Source: Paenibacillus sp. JDR-2
GTDB lineage: Bacteria; Bacillota; Bacilli; Paenibacillales; Paenibacillaceae
DNA length: 64,000 nt
Direction of reading: 5' to 3'
NCBI RefSeq assembly: GCF_000023585.1
Contig: NC_012914.1
Location: forward strand, 1,560,501-1,624,500
Position numbers and translations under genes: made by a program. Within the stretch, counting starts at the first letter, position 1; every line of letters begins with the position of its first letter. The notes beneath the pieces were generated by a model that had not been told where the DNA came from, did not search any database, and saw only the letters and a list, made by a program, of their open reading frames with translations. Shown in pieces: positions 34,899-44,516 of this stretch.

Positions 34899-35767
34899 AA
34901 CAGCTGGACAGAGGGATACTCTCTTCGTTTGACCTGAAGAAGAAGCCTATATTTATCGGATACTCGATTATGGTGCTTGTGCTGGTCGTTATGTCCTGCT
35001 CGATGGTTTATCCGATTCTGACGACTTTATTTAACGGGCTCAAAACCAATGTGGAGGTCAACTCCTTCCCGCCGAGGTTCCTGCCAAGCGAATGGCATTT
35101 CGACAACTTTAACAAAGGCTGGAATTTTATCGATCTGCCGGAGTTTCTAAGGAATACGCTGTATATTTTCGGAGGCAACCTGGTCATTACCGTAGGCGTT
35201 CTTGGACTTGCATCCTTCAGCTTGTCGAGGCTGAACGTGCCTAAGCGCAAAGCGGTCTACTTCTTCTTTATGATGACCTTGTTTATTCCACCAACAACGT
35301 ATATCATCCCGAACTTCGTGAACCTGAAGGATCTTGGCCTCATGAACTCGTTTGCAGCCTTCTGGCTGCCGGCAGGCGCAAATGCCTTCTTCCTGCTGCT
35401 GCTCAAAAACTTCTTCGACGAGATTCATTACGAAATCTTCGAAGCAGCTCGTATTGACGGCGCTTCGGACTGGAGAAGCTTTGTGCAGATCGCACTGCCG
35501 CTGTCGGTACCGATCTTCTCGACGCTTGCGATCTTTATCTTCTCGTCCTCATGGAACGACTGGTTCTGGCCATCGCTCATTATGCATAATGACAGCCATT
35601 ATCCGCTGGCGACGGCGATCTACAAATACGTTATTAACGCCAAAGGCTTGGCGCTTAATATCCGGTTTGCGATTCTGACCATGGTTATGCTTCCGCCAAT
35701 CGTCGTGTTCCTGATCTTCCAGAAGTACATTATGCGCGGACTGCATCTGGGCGGCGTGAAAGGGTAG
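34895..35767 (+). CDS. CUT1 ABC sugar permease (MalG-like)
   Basis: The 290-residue protein has six hydrophobic segments, the EAA loop FEAARIDGASDWRSFVQIALPLSVPIF and the ending MRGLHLGGVKG. It is coupled to the preceding permease by a 4-base overlap and followed by the binding-protein gene, an order (permeases before SBP) that differs from the xylan cluster. Confidence 0.92.
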   Translation: MKQLDRGILSSFDLKKKPIFIGYSIMVLVLVVMSCSMVYPILTTLFNGLKTNVEVNSFPPRFLPSEWHFDNFNKGWNFIDLPEFLRNTLYIFGGNLVITVGVLGLASFSLSRLNVPKRKAVYFFFMMTLFIPPTTYIIPNFVNLKDLGLMNSFAAFWLPAGANAFFLLLLKNFFDEIHYEIFEAARIDGASDWRSFVQIALPLSVPIFSTLAIFIFSSSWNDWFWPSLIMHNDSHYPLATAIYKYVINAKGLALNIRFAILTMVMLPPIVVFLIFQKYIMRGLHLGGVKG

Positions 35768-35882
35768 TATTCAAATCGTAATAGTGCACATGATCGGAAT
35801 AGGAATACACCTCGCAGGCTCCCATCCCTCTCCACTATGATGAGGGTGTAACAAATAAATGAACTCGAGAAGGGGAGTTACA

Positions 35883-37334
35883 ATGAGAAAGAGCGTCTTT
35901 ACGACAGTAGCTGCGGTATTACTTTGTTCGACTCTTGCTGCCTGCGGCGGCAACAACAATACGTCGAACAACGGCAACGAAAAGCCGGCTAACAGCAATG
36001 CAAGCGCAAGCACAAACACGGCAACAGCTACTCCGCAGCCATCTGAAGATATTACGCAAAAGAAAATTAAAATCAGCATTTATTATCCGCTTCCTGACCA
36101 AGTCGAAAACCGCAAGCTGGAAGATGACAAGATCGCACGCTTCAACAAGGTGTATCCTAACGTTGAGATCGTGAAGAGCGACTGGCATTATGCTCCTAAC
36201 GAAATCGGCATCAAAATGGCTGCCAACGAAGCTCCAACCTTCTTCAATACTTACGCAACAGAAGCGAAGTTCCTCGTTGAAAAAGGCTGGGCAGCCGACA
36301 TTACGGACCTGTACAACGGCTACGAGTTCAAGGATCAAATTAACCCGGTTCTTCAAAATCAATTCATCATTGACGGCAAAGTCTACGGTATCGCTCAAAA
36401 AGGTTATGTAACAACTACGGTTGTTAACAAAAAAATGCTGGATGACAAAGGCGTAGCGGTTCCTTCGTACGACTGGACTTGGGACGACATGCTGAACACC
36501 GCCAAAGGCGTTGCCGATGCGAAGAAAGGGATCGCGGGTATCGCTCCAATGGGCAAAGGCAACGAAGCAGGCTGGAACTGGACCAACTTCCTGTTCGAAG
36601 CAGGCGGCGAAATTCAAAACATTACAGACGGCAAAGTTACTGCGTCCTTCAACTCCGAAGCGGGTAAGAAAGCTCTCGACTTCTACAATAAGCTAAGATG
36701 GGATGCAGACGTTATTCCTAAAGACTGGGCACTTGGCTGGGGCGACGCTGTAGGCGCGTTTGGTCAAGCGCGTACGGCAATGGTTATCGCCGGTGCGGAA
36801 GGCGTACTGGAGCAAGCGTTAAACCAAGGCGGCATGAAGATCGAAGATGTACTGACTTATCCAATGCCGGCAGCCGAAAAAGGCGGCAAACATACAGGCG
36901 TATTGGGCGGCGACTACCTCGTCATCAACCCCAACGCTACGAAAGACGAGCAGGAAATGGCGTTCCGTTACATCACATTCGACTACTTCACTGACGATTA
37001 TCTGACTTCGATCGAAAAAGACATTCAAGCTCGCAAAACGGAAGGCAAATACTTCATTCCGCCGCACATCAACTACTTCAGCCCGGATTCGGAGTATGGC
37101 AAAAAAGTTCAAGCGATCTTCGACAAGTACGACAACGTATACAAATACAACGCTGAATCCAATGCTCTGCTTGACGGCAAACCTGAGGCTCAATACAATA
37201 CGCAAGAATACTACGGCTCCATGACGAACGTATTGCAAGAAGTATTCTCGAAAAAAGGTACCGACACGCAAGCTCAGCTCGATGCAGCTGCGAAAGAAAT
37301 GCAAACGAAGTATTACGACGCAATCAAGCCTTAA
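35883..37334 (+). CDS. ABC transporter solute-binding lipoprotein
   Basis: The 483-residue protein has a lipoprotein signal ending LAAC, a long Asn/Ser/Thr linker, and a family-1 binding-protein fold (ISIYYPLPDQVENRKLEDDKIARFNKVYPNVEIV). AAGGGGAG precedes the ATG at 35883; the in-frame upstream ATG at 35859 lacks a site. A structured ~98-bp element begins 12 bases after the stop. The ligand is inferred to be a fructo-oligosaccharide because a GH32 gene follows. Confidence 0.9.
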   Translation: MRKSVFTTVAAVLLCSTLAACGGNNNTSNNGNEKPANSNASASTNTATATPQPSEDITQKKIKISIYYPLPDQVENRKLEDDKIARFNKVYPNVEIVKSDWHYAPNEIGIKMAANEAPTFFNTYATEAKFLVEKGWAADITDLYNGYEFKDQINPVLQNQFIIDGKVYGIAQKGYVTTTVVNKKMLDDKGVAVPSYDWTWDDMLNTAKGVADAKKGIAGIAPMGKGNEAGWNWTNFLFEAGGEIQNITDGKVTASFNSEAGKKALDFYNKLRWDADVIPKDWALGWGDAVGAFGQARTAMVIAGAEGVLEQALNQGGMKIEDVLTYPMPAAEKGGKHTGVLGGDYLVINPNATKDEQEMAFRYITFDYFTDDYLTSIEKDIQARKTEGKYFIPPHINYFSPDSEYGKKVQAIFDKYDNVYKYNAESNALLDGKPEAQYNTQEYYGSMTNVLQEVFSKKGTDTQAQLDAAAKEMQTKYYDAIKP

Positions 37335-37345
37335 GAAGGACGGGA

Positions 37346-37443
37346 GTATCTCCTTCGGTCGCTGTTGCCAACACTTTGCTTGAACAATATTTAATGGTTG
37401 CAAATTGCTGGCAAAGGCGAACGTTTCACTCCTTAGGAGATAC
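37346..37443 (+). repeat. Structured ~100-bp element, copy 1
   Basis: The element begins GTATCTCC and ends GGAGATAC and has nested inner pairings (TTGCC with GGCAA; CACTTTGC with GCAAATTG, 7 of 8). A second copy with about 80 percent identity lies in inverted orientation at 39955-40054. Both copies begin shortly after the stop of a sugar-uptake gene and in that gene's direction. It makes up much of the otherwise non-coding stretch 37335-37712. Confidence 0.75.
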
Positions 37444-37469
37444 CCCTTGCCTTACCTAAAAAACAATAA

Positions 37470-37509
37470 ACGGCCGTGCAGATGATTTTGAATCTGCACG
37501 GCCGTTTTT
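37470..37509 (+). terminator. Terminator after the SBP gene and element copy 1
   Basis: ACGGCCGTGCAGAT pairs with ATCTGCACGGCCGT (37492-37505), followed by TTTTTA. Confidence 0.9.
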
Positions 37510-37635
37510 AATGTGCTTGCCTAGCCACTTGTCTCCGCGACAGGCTGAAAATATTCAATTGTTACAGAGTTATTGAAAGGAAATTGCGTATTACGGACTC
37601 TCTTTTGAATGATAAAAAATGACTCAAAGAAACCG

Positions 37636-37684
37636 TTGACATATTCAATATATCGTTTATATTGTGAATGTGAACGTTATAAGC
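37636..37684 (+). promoter_or_regulatory. Promoter and operator of the GH32 gene
   Basis: TTGACA (37636-37641) and TATATT (37658-37663) lie 16 bases apart. The spacer and -10 hold an inverted repeat, CAATATA and TATATTG (37646-37664). Just downstream TGTGAACGTTATAA matches the cre consensus at all but two positions, or could be a LacI-type operator around AACGTT. Confidence 0.55.
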
Positions 37685-37712
37685 TGGCAGTCAATAGGAT
37701 AGGGGAGATAAC

Positions 37713-39110
37713 ATGGATCGTTATAGACCAAGGTATCATTTTACGGCACCTCGCAACTGGATGAATGACCCGAATGGGCCGTTTCAGTTAAACGGCGAAT
37801 ACCATTTGTTTTATCAGCATAACCCGTCAAAACCCGAGTGGGGCGACATTCATTGGGGGCATGCTGCAAGCCGGGATCTAGTGAATTGGACGCATCTGCC
37901 TGCTGGAATGGCTCCATCGTATGAGCTTGGCGAGTCCCACTGCTTCTCCGGCTGTTCCGTAGTAAATGACGGCGAAGTGACATTGTTCTATACAAGCATT
38001 GGCGAAGGGGAGCGGAATGCGACTACAGGTGCACAGCAATGGATGGCCCGCGGGACGGATTTGCGTACTTGGCATAAACCGGACATTAACCCGGTCCTAA
38101 CCCTGGATCTTCATGGAGACCTTGAGATTCGGGACTGGCGGGATCCTTATGTCTGGAAGACGGAAGACGGCTGGCGAATGATTCTTGGCGGTATCCATGA
38201 GGAAAAAGGCTGCGCTTTTATATACCGCTCCGAGGATTTGGAGAAGTGGAGCTTCCAAGGTATTTTTTATAAAGGCGAAGAATGGATCTGGGAGTGCCCC
38301 CATTTGTTCCGTTTCGGCGATAAAGCGGTATTGTTCTACTCTCCAAGCGGTCCGGTTCGTTATCTTTCCGGTACCATCAGCGGAGATAAACTTATCGATG
38401 TGCAAAAGCATGGCACCGTCGACCATGGCGGCTGGGAAGGTTATTATGCTTCTACCGGATTTGTGGATGAGAACGGCCGCCGCATTGTGCATGGCTGGAT
38501 TCCGGAAGGCAGCAGAGGCGAAGAATTTCCCGAGAACCTGGATTGGGCCGGGGCATTGGCGCTGCCGCGTGTCGTAGATCTGAAGGCAAACGGCGCGCTT
38601 TCCATGACCCCCGTACCCGAGGTGGAGACGCTGAGAGGCGAGAATTACAGCTTTAAAGATCTAGCAGTAGGACAAACGCCAGTTCTAACGGGTGTACAAT
38701 CGACCTCCTTTGAATGCCTGCTCGAAATCGACAGAAAGTCGATCGAAGCTGCCGCTCTTACCGTTTCCGTATTCGCTTCCGCCTGCGGCAAGGAGCATAC
38801 GGACGTACGCTTGGATCTAGCCTCCAATACGATTGCCATCGACCGGTCGAATTCAAGCTTGCTTCCAAAGGTACATAAAACACCGATTCAAGGCGAATTG
38901 CCGGCTGCTGACGGGACGGATCCTATCAAGCTGCGTATATTCGCGGATCAATCCATTGTGGAAGTTTTTGTGGATGATGAGACTTGCCTTACAACCAGAG
39001 TTTACCCGACTTTGGAAGACAATAGCGGCATCCAGCTCCGAGCAGACAGCGGTGAAGCCGTGGTTTGCAGTCTTCAGATTTGGGAGATGAAGGCTGCCGA
39101 AATCAAATAA
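37713..39110 (+). CDS. GH32 beta-fructofuranosidase (sucrose-6-P hydrolase/levanase-like), cytosolic
   Basis: The 465-residue protein has the full GH32 set: nucleophile Asp in NWMNDPNGP, transition-state Asp in WRDPYV and acid/base Glu in WIWECPHLF, followed by the C-terminal beta-sandwich (IFADQSIVEVFVDD). No signal peptide is present, so it works on imported substrate. Given the neighbouring ABC importer rather than a PTS, unphosphorylated fructo-oligosaccharides are a better guess than sucrose-6-phosphate. GGGGAG precedes the ATG. Confidence 0.92.
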   Translation: MDRYRPRYHFTAPRNWMNDPNGPFQLNGEYHLFYQHNPSKPEWGDIHWGHAASRDLVNWTHLPAGMAPSYELGESHCFSGCSVVNDGEVTLFYTSIGEGERNATTGAQQWMARGTDLRTWHKPDINPVLTLDLHGDLEIRDWRDPYVWKTEDGWRMILGGIHEEKGCAFIYRSEDLEKWSFQGIFYKGEEWIWECPHLFRFGDKAVLFYSPSGPVRYLSGTISGDKLIDVQKHGTVDHGGWEGYYASTGFVDENGRRIVHGWIPEGSRGEEFPENLDWAGALALPRVVDLKANGALSMTPVPEVETLRGENYSFKDLAVGQTPVLTGVQSTSFECLLEIDRKSIEAAALTVSVFASACGKEHTDVRLDLASNTIAIDRSNSSLLPKVHKTPIQGELPAADGTDPIKLRIFADQSIVEVFVDDETCLTTRVYPTLEDNSGIQLRADSGEAVVCSLQIWEMKAAEIK

Positions 39111-39125
39111 GTGAATGTCAAAGCT

Positions 39126-39153
39126 AGAGCGCCCTCGCTGGTGCTCTTTTTTT
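39126..39153 (+). terminator. Terminator of the GH32 gene
   Basis: AGAGCGCC (39126-39133) pairs with GGTGCTCT (39140-39147), including one G-T pair, followed by TTTTTT. Confidence 0.8.
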
Positions 39154-39224
39154 ATTTTCAGCATAAAGCTCTTCATGATATTCTCTAATTATTATTGATC
39201 ATGCATAGAGGTAGGTTGAATGAA

Positions 39225-39872
39225 ATGAAGATTGGCTGTTTACATGCTCATTATTCCAATATCGAATATATTGAAGCTTCGATTGGTTCGAAAGCGGAAT
39301 TGATTCACTTTGTGGATCCCGGACTAATGATGGGTATGGAAGAAGGTTTTAACCATGTTAAAGTTAAGGAAAAAGCCGTTGATCAGATCAATTGGATCGC
39401 TCAATCAGGAGTAGATGCTATTCTCATTACTTGCACGAGCTACATTGCTCTACTTGAAGAAGTTGAGACTAATTTACCGATCATAAAACTAGACGAGCCC
39501 TTTTTTAATGAAATATGTAAAATAACGCAGTCGCAAATTCTTCTGTTTACAAATCCTGCAACAGTTGAAGGTACGATGAAACGGCTGACGAAGTTCGCTT
39601 CATCGCATGGTTACCAGCTTCCTGACATTGAAGTGAAAGTGATTGAGAACGCGTTCCAGCTTATTATGCAGGGACAAAAGACAGAGTACGCAGACGAAGT
39701 GTACAAATTTATCGAGAAAATGCTCCATTCGGAACAGGATAAGATACTAGCCGTTGCTCAGCTTTCGATGGTCAAAGCAGCTGAGAGGGTGGCACGGGAA
39801 TTTAATATATCCATCACCAATCCATTAGCGCCGTTGGCAGCCTATGTTTCAAGCAAGGACAGGAGCAACTAA
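39225..39872 (+). CDS. Asp/Glu/hydantoin racemase-like protein
   Basis: The 215-residue protein begins MKIGCLHAHYSNIEYIE and contains DAILITCTSYIALLEEV, which resembles the first conserved Cys region of the Asp/Glu racemase superfamily. A matching second Cys is not obvious in the C-terminal half (AVAQLSMVKAAERVA), so a classical two-base racemase activity is doubtful. AGGTAGG lies upstream. It has its own terminator, and its link to the GH32 gene is unclear. Confidence 0.7.
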   Translation: MKIGCLHAHYSNIEYIEASIGSKAELIHFVDPGLMMGMEEGFNHVKVKEKAVDQINWIAQSGVDAILITCTSYIALLEEVETNLPIIKLDEPFFNEICKITQSQILLFTNPATVEGTMKRLTKFASSHGYQLPDIEVKVIENAFQLIMQGQKTEYADEVYKFIEKMLHSEQDKILAVAQLSMVKAAERVAREFNISITNPLAPLAAYVSSKDRSN

Positions 39873-39876
39873 ATAA

Positions 39877-39908
39877 AAAAGCTGGGCGAAATGAATCGCC
39901 CAGCTTTT
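39877..39908. terminator. Bidirectional terminator
   Basis: AAAAGCTGGGCGA and TCGCCCAGCTTTT flank a short loop just after the racemase-like gene. Confidence 0.88.
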
Positions 39909-39954
39909 CTGCTTATATTATCAAAATTGAGGTTTATGGAGTGAAGAAGGGAAT

Positions 39955-40054
39955 GTATCTCGTGGAGGAGCGAAGCGTTCGCCTTTGCCTACACATTGCC
40001 AACACTGAATATTGTTCAAGCAATGTGCGGGCAACAGCGGCCGGAAGGAGATAC
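39955..40054 (-). repeat. Structured ~100-bp element, copy 2
   Basis: Read on the minus strand it starts GTATCTCC 39 bases past the stop of the sugar porter gene. It repeats the blocks CGCTGTTGCC, TTGCTTGAACAATATT and GGCAAAGGCGAACG of copy 1. The inner stem is perfect here (CACATTGC with GCAATGTG). Relative to copy 1, one pair has changed from T-A to A-T on both sides. Confidence 0.75.
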
Positions 40055-40092
40055 ATCTCTGCCTCACTCATCCCTTAACCAAAGCAGTTCCC

Positions 40093-41466
40093 TTATTTAC
40101 TCCAGGAAGCCTCGATTTCCTCGAGCGACTTACCTTTCGTCTCCGGTACAACGCGCATCGTAAACAGGAACGTAATCAGCGACATCGCGCCAAAGATCCA
40201 GAACGTTACGGATGGTCCTGCCGATTCCAGCATTGGCGGGAACGATTGGGATACAACGTAGTCGGCAATCCATAGCGCCATCGACGCGATTGCGGTAGCC
40301 CGGCCGCGGACGCGGTTCGGGAAGATCTCGCTCAGGACGACCCATACGACAGGTCCAAGCGATACGGCGAATGCCGCTACATAGATCAGGATAAAGATCA
40401 GGACAAGCGAGCCGGTCGTATGGCCGGTATGGAATGCAATCCCGATAACCGCCAGACAGATCGTCATTACGGATGAACCAACAAGCAGCAATACCTTGCG
40501 GCCGACTTTATCGATCAGCCAGATAGCCAGAATCGTAAACAGGAAGTTAACGAGGCCAATCAGAATCGTTTGCAGCAGGGACGAATCCGTGCCGGAGCCC
40601 ATCGATTTGAAAATTTCCGGCGCGTAATACATGACCGCATTAATACCGGTCACTTGCTGAAGAACCGCAAGCACGACACCAACGATCAACGCAAGGCGGA
40701 TGCCCGGGCGGAAAATCTCTTTGAGCGAGCTGCCTTTTTCCTCAGCGAAAGAGGCTTTAATATCGAGAACTTCCTGCTTCGCCTCTTCTTCACCGTGGAT
40801 GCGAAGAAGGATATGGAGAGCTTGCTCCGAACGACCTTGCTTGATCAGCCATCTTGGGCTTTCCGGAACAAGGAAGAGCAGAACGAAGAAAATAACGCCC
40901 GGCACAACGCCTATGCCAAACATCCAGCGCCATGCGTTTGCAATATCCCAAGCATCATCGCCATAACCGGCAATACCCGAGTTGACGAAGTAAACAAGGA
41001 AGATACCCGTAACCGTTGCGAATTGGTTCAAAGCAACGAGACGGCCGCGGTATTTAGCCGGGGCAATCTCCGCGTTATACAGCGGGCAAAGCGTGGACGT
41101 AATCCCGATCCCAAGACCGCCGATCATGCGGGCGACGATGTACATCGAGAACGTATCCGGAATCGCGGAGCCAATCGAACCGATAATGAATAGGGCTGCC
41201 GCCGCGATAAGTACTTTTTTACGACCGAAACGGTCGCTTAGCACGCCAGAGAATCCCGCGCCAACAATACATCCGATAATAAGCGAGGATACGGCCCAGC
41301 CGACCTCCACCTCGTTTAAGTCAAAACGGTCTTGCATAAATCCGATTGCTCCCGACACGACAGCGGTATCGAAGCCGAATAATAAACCGCCAAGAGCGGC
41401 AATCATCGAAACGAGCGTAACAAACTTCATGCTTTTGCCATTGGCATTTGCAGTTAAGCTGCTCAC
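40093..41466 (-). CDS. MFS sugar porter (XylE/AraE/GLUT family)
   Basis: The 457-residue protein has twelve membrane segments and the sugar porter signatures: GGLLFGFDTAVVSGA, DRFGRKK, PESPRWLIKQGR, LQQVTGINAVMYYAPEIFKSMG, DKVGRK and PETKGKSLEEIE. It should import a pentose or hexose with protons. The adjacent three-gene sensor system upstream on the same strand suggests that it is induced by the sugar it carries. Confidence 0.93.
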   Translation of the reverse strand: MSSLTANANGKSMKFVTLVSMIAALGGLLFGFDTAVVSGAIGFMQDRFDLNEVEVGWAVSSLIIGCIVGAGFSGVLSDRFGRKKVLIAAAALFIIGSIGSAIPDTFSMYIVARMIGGLGIGITSTLCPLYNAEIAPAKYRGRLVALNQFATVTGIFLVYFVNSGIAGYGDDAWDIANAWRWMFGIGVVPGVIFFVLLFLVPESPRWLIKQGRSEQALHILLRIHGEEEAKQEVLDIKASFAEEKGSSLKEIFRPGIRLALIVGVVLAVLQQVTGINAVMYYAPEIFKSMGSGTDSSLLQTILIGLVNFLFTILAIWLIDKVGRKVLLLVGSSVMTICLAVIGIAFHTGHTTGSLVLIFILIYVAAFAVSLGPVVWVVLSEIFPNRVRGRATAIASMALWIADYVVSQSFPPMLESAGPSVTFWIFGAMSLITFLFTMRVVPETKGKSLEEIEASWSK

Positions 41467-41663
41467 TATATTTATTCCCCTTCCATGTGTGACTGCTTGA
41501 ATAAATGGTTGTGTATTGAAACGAATCTCATTATATCACCGGATTGGAGGGGATTAGCGGGCATTCGTCAGCACTTATTTGTGTTGTTCCAGCATGGAAA
41601 AGCTGCTTGAACAGCTATAACGGAGAGAGCTTGAAGCGAATAGCATTTTATTAGTTTGCCAAA

Positions 41664-41695
41664 ACAAAAAAGTCCATGCCCGACTGGCATGAACT
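41664..41695 (-). terminator. Terminator after the response regulator gene
   Basis: On the minus strand AGTTCATGCC pairs with GGCATGGACT (one mismatch), followed by TTTTTTG. It separates the sensor operon from the sugar porter gene. Confidence 0.82.
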
Positions 41696-41710
41696 CCCTG
41701 TATATCCTGA

Positions 41711-43066
41711 TCATTTCGCTTGACTGCGGTATTCGGTCGGAGTAAGTCCGGTTACCCGTTTGAACACCCGGCTGAAATAATTCGGGTCCTTATAACCAAC
41801 CTCGAAGCAAACCTCTTTCAAAGCTAGCTCATCGGCCGACGAGATCAGCTGCTTGGCTTTCTCGATTCGAAGCCCCGTCAAATAATCGATAAACGTCGCC
41901 CCAACCTGCTGCTTGAACACTTTGCTGAAATAATGGGGATTCAGATGGACATGTTCGGCTGTCTCCTCGAGCGACAATTCCTCCGTAAAATGAAGCCCGA
42001 TGTACTGCTTGGCCTTATCCATCACATTAATCGTCTGCTGCTCCCGCTGCTCCCGGATCCGCTGCAGGGCGGAGATGACATAAGAACGTTGATCTTCCGA
42101 ATCGGAGTGTTCGTCCGAGGAAGCGGGATTAGCAGTTGCTGCGGCAACGTTTGATCCCGTTCCTTGTACCACACCCTCGAAATCGCGCACCTCGCCGACA
42201 TGCCGGTCAACGTCAGAAGCAAATACAGCCTCGAAATACGATTTGCGCCAGCCGCCAGCGCCCGATTGGACCGATCCGATTCCTACGGTAATCGGCAGCT
42301 GGAATTGCCTTTCGGCCAGACTGCACAGCTTTTCTCCAAATGGCTTGATACTTCGTTTCCATAAGGCATCGCTGGTATCATTGCGTATAAAAATAGCCAT
42401 ATGCAAGTCGATTAAGGAGCTGACAATGCAGGAGATCCCGTAGGTCTTGATGAAGCCGCGGAACGTTTCGTACAGCTTTTTCTTGTCCAGCGTATAAATC
42501 TGCTTCGGTAAGGCGACTACAACCGCGCAGCCCTCATCAAGCGGGAAGCTTAGCCAGTCGGACAGCTTCTCTTCATTCGCATCCAGCACCTGATCCACCA
42601 TAAGCAGGAGGGACAGCTCATTTTCCACCAGCGGCTGCAGCTGGGATACTTTATCCCGCAAGTGCAGCTCTTCGGTCCGCTTGGATTTCTCGCGCTCCAG
42701 CTCCTCAATGAGCTGGTTCAAGGTCGAGGAGATCTGCTCGCGTCCGGCTGGCTTGACGATATATTCCTTTACGCCAAGCGACACCGCTTCTTTGGCATAG
42801 GCAAAAAAGTCATAAGCCGTCACCAGGATAAACTTGGTGTCCGGAAGCCTCGTTTTTATTTCCCGTATAGCCTGCAGACCTTGAATACCGGGCATATTAA
42901 TATCCATCATAATGATGTGGGGGCGGAATTCTTCCGCCTGTTCAATGGCTCTTCGGCCATTATCCGCAAACGCGATTTGGAACCTGTCCGGCAGCATGCG
43001 GTGAATGAGATGCTCCAGTCCTTCGCGTTCCAGCGCTTCGTCATCGGCGATCAATAGACGGTACAT
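41711..43066 (-). CDS. YesN-like response regulator, AraC-type output
   Basis: The 451-residue protein has a receiver domain (MYRLLIADDEALEREG, phospho-acceptor in IIMMDINMPGIQG, Lys in EYIVKPAG), a coiled segment (EELEREKSKRTEELHLRDKVSQL) and a C-terminal AraC domain ending RVFKRVTGLTPTEYR. It overlaps the kinase gene by 26 bases. The longer frame to 43102 lacks the usual N-terminus, so the ATG at 43066 is preferred. Confidence 0.9.
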   Translation of the reverse strand: MYRLLIADDEALEREGLEHLIHRMLPDRFQIAFADNGRRAIEQAEEFRPHIIMMDINMPGIQGLQAIREIKTRLPDTKFILVTAYDFFAYAKEAVSLGVKEYIVKPAGREQISSTLNQLIEELEREKSKRTEELHLRDKVSQLQPLVENELSLLLMVDQVLDANEEKLSDWLSFPLDEGCAVVVALPKQIYTLDKKKLYETFRGFIKTYGISCIVSSLIDLHMAIFIRNDTSDALWKRSIKPFGEKLCSLAERQFQLPITVGIGSVQSGAGGWRKSYFEAVFASDVDRHVGEVRDFEGVVQGTGSNVAAATANPASSDEHSDSEDQRSYVISALQRIREQREQQTINVMDKAKQYIGLHFTEELSLEETAEHVHLNPHYFSKVFKQQVGATFIDYLTGLRIEKAKQLISSADELALKEVCFEVGYKDPNYFSRVFKRVTGLTPTEYRSQAK

Positions 43067-44516
43067 CGTGATCCGGTCCTCCTTTCTGCTCTGCACCTGC
43101 ATCGGATGGATTAGGCAGGAGGAGAATAACCGAGGTTCCCCGTCCTGGCTCGCTTTCGATACTTACAACATCCCGCCGGTTATAGAAAAGCCTTAGCCGC
43201 TTAATTACATTTCGCGTGCCAAAACCCATGGAGTTTTTCTTCGCGGGAGCGGGTTGGGCGGGCTCTTGCAGGGAAAGAAGCGCGTTGCTTTCCTCCATTG
43301 TCATTCCGGCACCGTTATCCCTAATGACTATACTAACGTTCTCGCCAGCTCTCTCCATAACAAGCTGAATTATTCCGCCGGACTCCATCCGTTCGACGCC
43401 GTGTACAAATGCGTTCTCCACAAGCGGCTGTATCGTCAGAGCGGGGATAAGCATATCCAGCACGGATTCGTCGATCTGCTGTCTGGTTTCTACACGGTTG
43501 CGGAACCTTGCCTGTTGAATCGTGAAGTACTCCCGGACATGCTTAAGCTCGTCGCCAAGCGTAACCGGGCGGTCCAACTGGCTTAAGTTATAACGGATAA
43601 GCTTGGACATGGACACAATAAGGTCGCTTGTCCGGTCGGCCCCTTCAAGCAGCGCAAGCTTGGACAGCACGTTTAGCGTATTGAACAAAAAATGCGGGTT
43701 GATCTGGCTTTGCAAAGCTTGAAGCTCCAGTTCTTTGACCAGACGCTCCGATTCCATGCGTTCCTTGTCCCGTCCCATCAAATCATTCAAATCTTTAATC
43801 ATATGGCGGAACGCTTCCGACAGGATGCCAAGCTCATCATTCGAGCGTTCGGGAAGATAAGCTGTATCCAGCTGCCCTTTGGACAGATGCTGCGCCGTTT
43901 GCACGAGACGGTCTACCGGTTCCGTAATGCTTCTTGAAATCCACAACGCAACTACGATACTTAGCAGCGTATTAATGATAAATACGGCAGGCCCAAGCCA
44001 GTCCATTCGTACGATTTCCAATTGGATGCTCCGGTATACCGGTTCATAAGCGCTAAGCTCCAGGTCAATAAGGCGGCGTTCTTCCTCTCTTATAAAAGAG
44101 CTCGTCCGCTCCGTATCCTCATAGTAACTTAGCGCATCGTTTGGAACGGTAGACTTTTCAGCCGCTTGTACTTGCTCCGCCAGCGTCTGAAGCATATGAG
44201 CATATCCCTGCAGCACACCGGCAATGCCCAATTCCGTCCGCTGGCTTGCCAGCTTCTCGCTGATTCGCGCGAGTTCCGCCTGTTGCTGCCGAAGCGAAGC
44301 CCGGCCGTTGTCCTCGGGATTAAGCAGATACGTGTACAAGGCCCGCACATTCTCGTCGGCCGTTTGTGCCGACCGGGTATACAGCAGCATGCGGTCCATC
44401 ATCGTATTATAGCTGTGCTGTACCGTTTTGGAGCTCTCGAACAGGAAGAACGTGACGCCGTTCGTCAGGAGCACCAGCAGCGGGATAAAGAGCAGCAGCT
44501 TTTTACGGAGTGTCAT
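43041..44516 (-). CDS. YesM/LytS-like membrane sensor histidine kinase
   Basis: The 491-residue protein has helices at ~6-26 and ~174-194, HAMP, then His_kinase (LQSQINPHFLFNTLNVLSKLALLEG) and HATPase (QPLVENAFVHGVE, DNGAGMT, GFGTRNVIKRL). The extracytoplasmic part (~27-173) is helical and small, so ligand sensing probably falls to the anchored binding protein encoded directly upstream. The ATG overlaps the end of that gene (4 bases). Confidence 0.92.
   Translation of the reverse strand: MTLRKKLLLFIPLLVLLTNGVTFFLFESSKTVQHSYNTMMDRMLLYTRSAQTADENVRALYTYLLNPEDNGRASLRQQQAELARISEKLASQRTELGIAGVLQGYAHMLQTLAEQVQAAEKSTVPNDALSYYEDTERTSSFIREEERRLIDLELSAYEPVYRSIQLEIVRMDWLGPAVFIINTLLSIVVALWISRSITEPVDRLVQTAQHLSKGQLDTAYLPERSNDELGILSEAFRHMIKDLNDLMGRDKERMESERLVKELELQALQSQINPHFLFNTLNVLSKLALLEGADRTSDLIVSMSKLIRYNLSQLDRPVTLGDELKHVREYFTIQQARFRNRVETRQQIDESVLDMLIPALTIQPLVENAFVHGVERMESGGIIQLVMERAGENVSIVIRDNGAGMTMEESNALLSLQEPAQPAPAKKNSMGFGTRNVIKRLRLFYNRRDVVSIESEPGRGTSVILLLPNPSDAGAEQKGGPDHDVPSIDRR

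Noticed and set aside
37346..40054. A composite transposon formed by the two ~100-bp inverted elements
   Set aside because: No transposase or target duplication is visible, and both copies sit in matching 3'-UTR positions, so a cassette is only one possibility and I did not annotate it as a mobile element.
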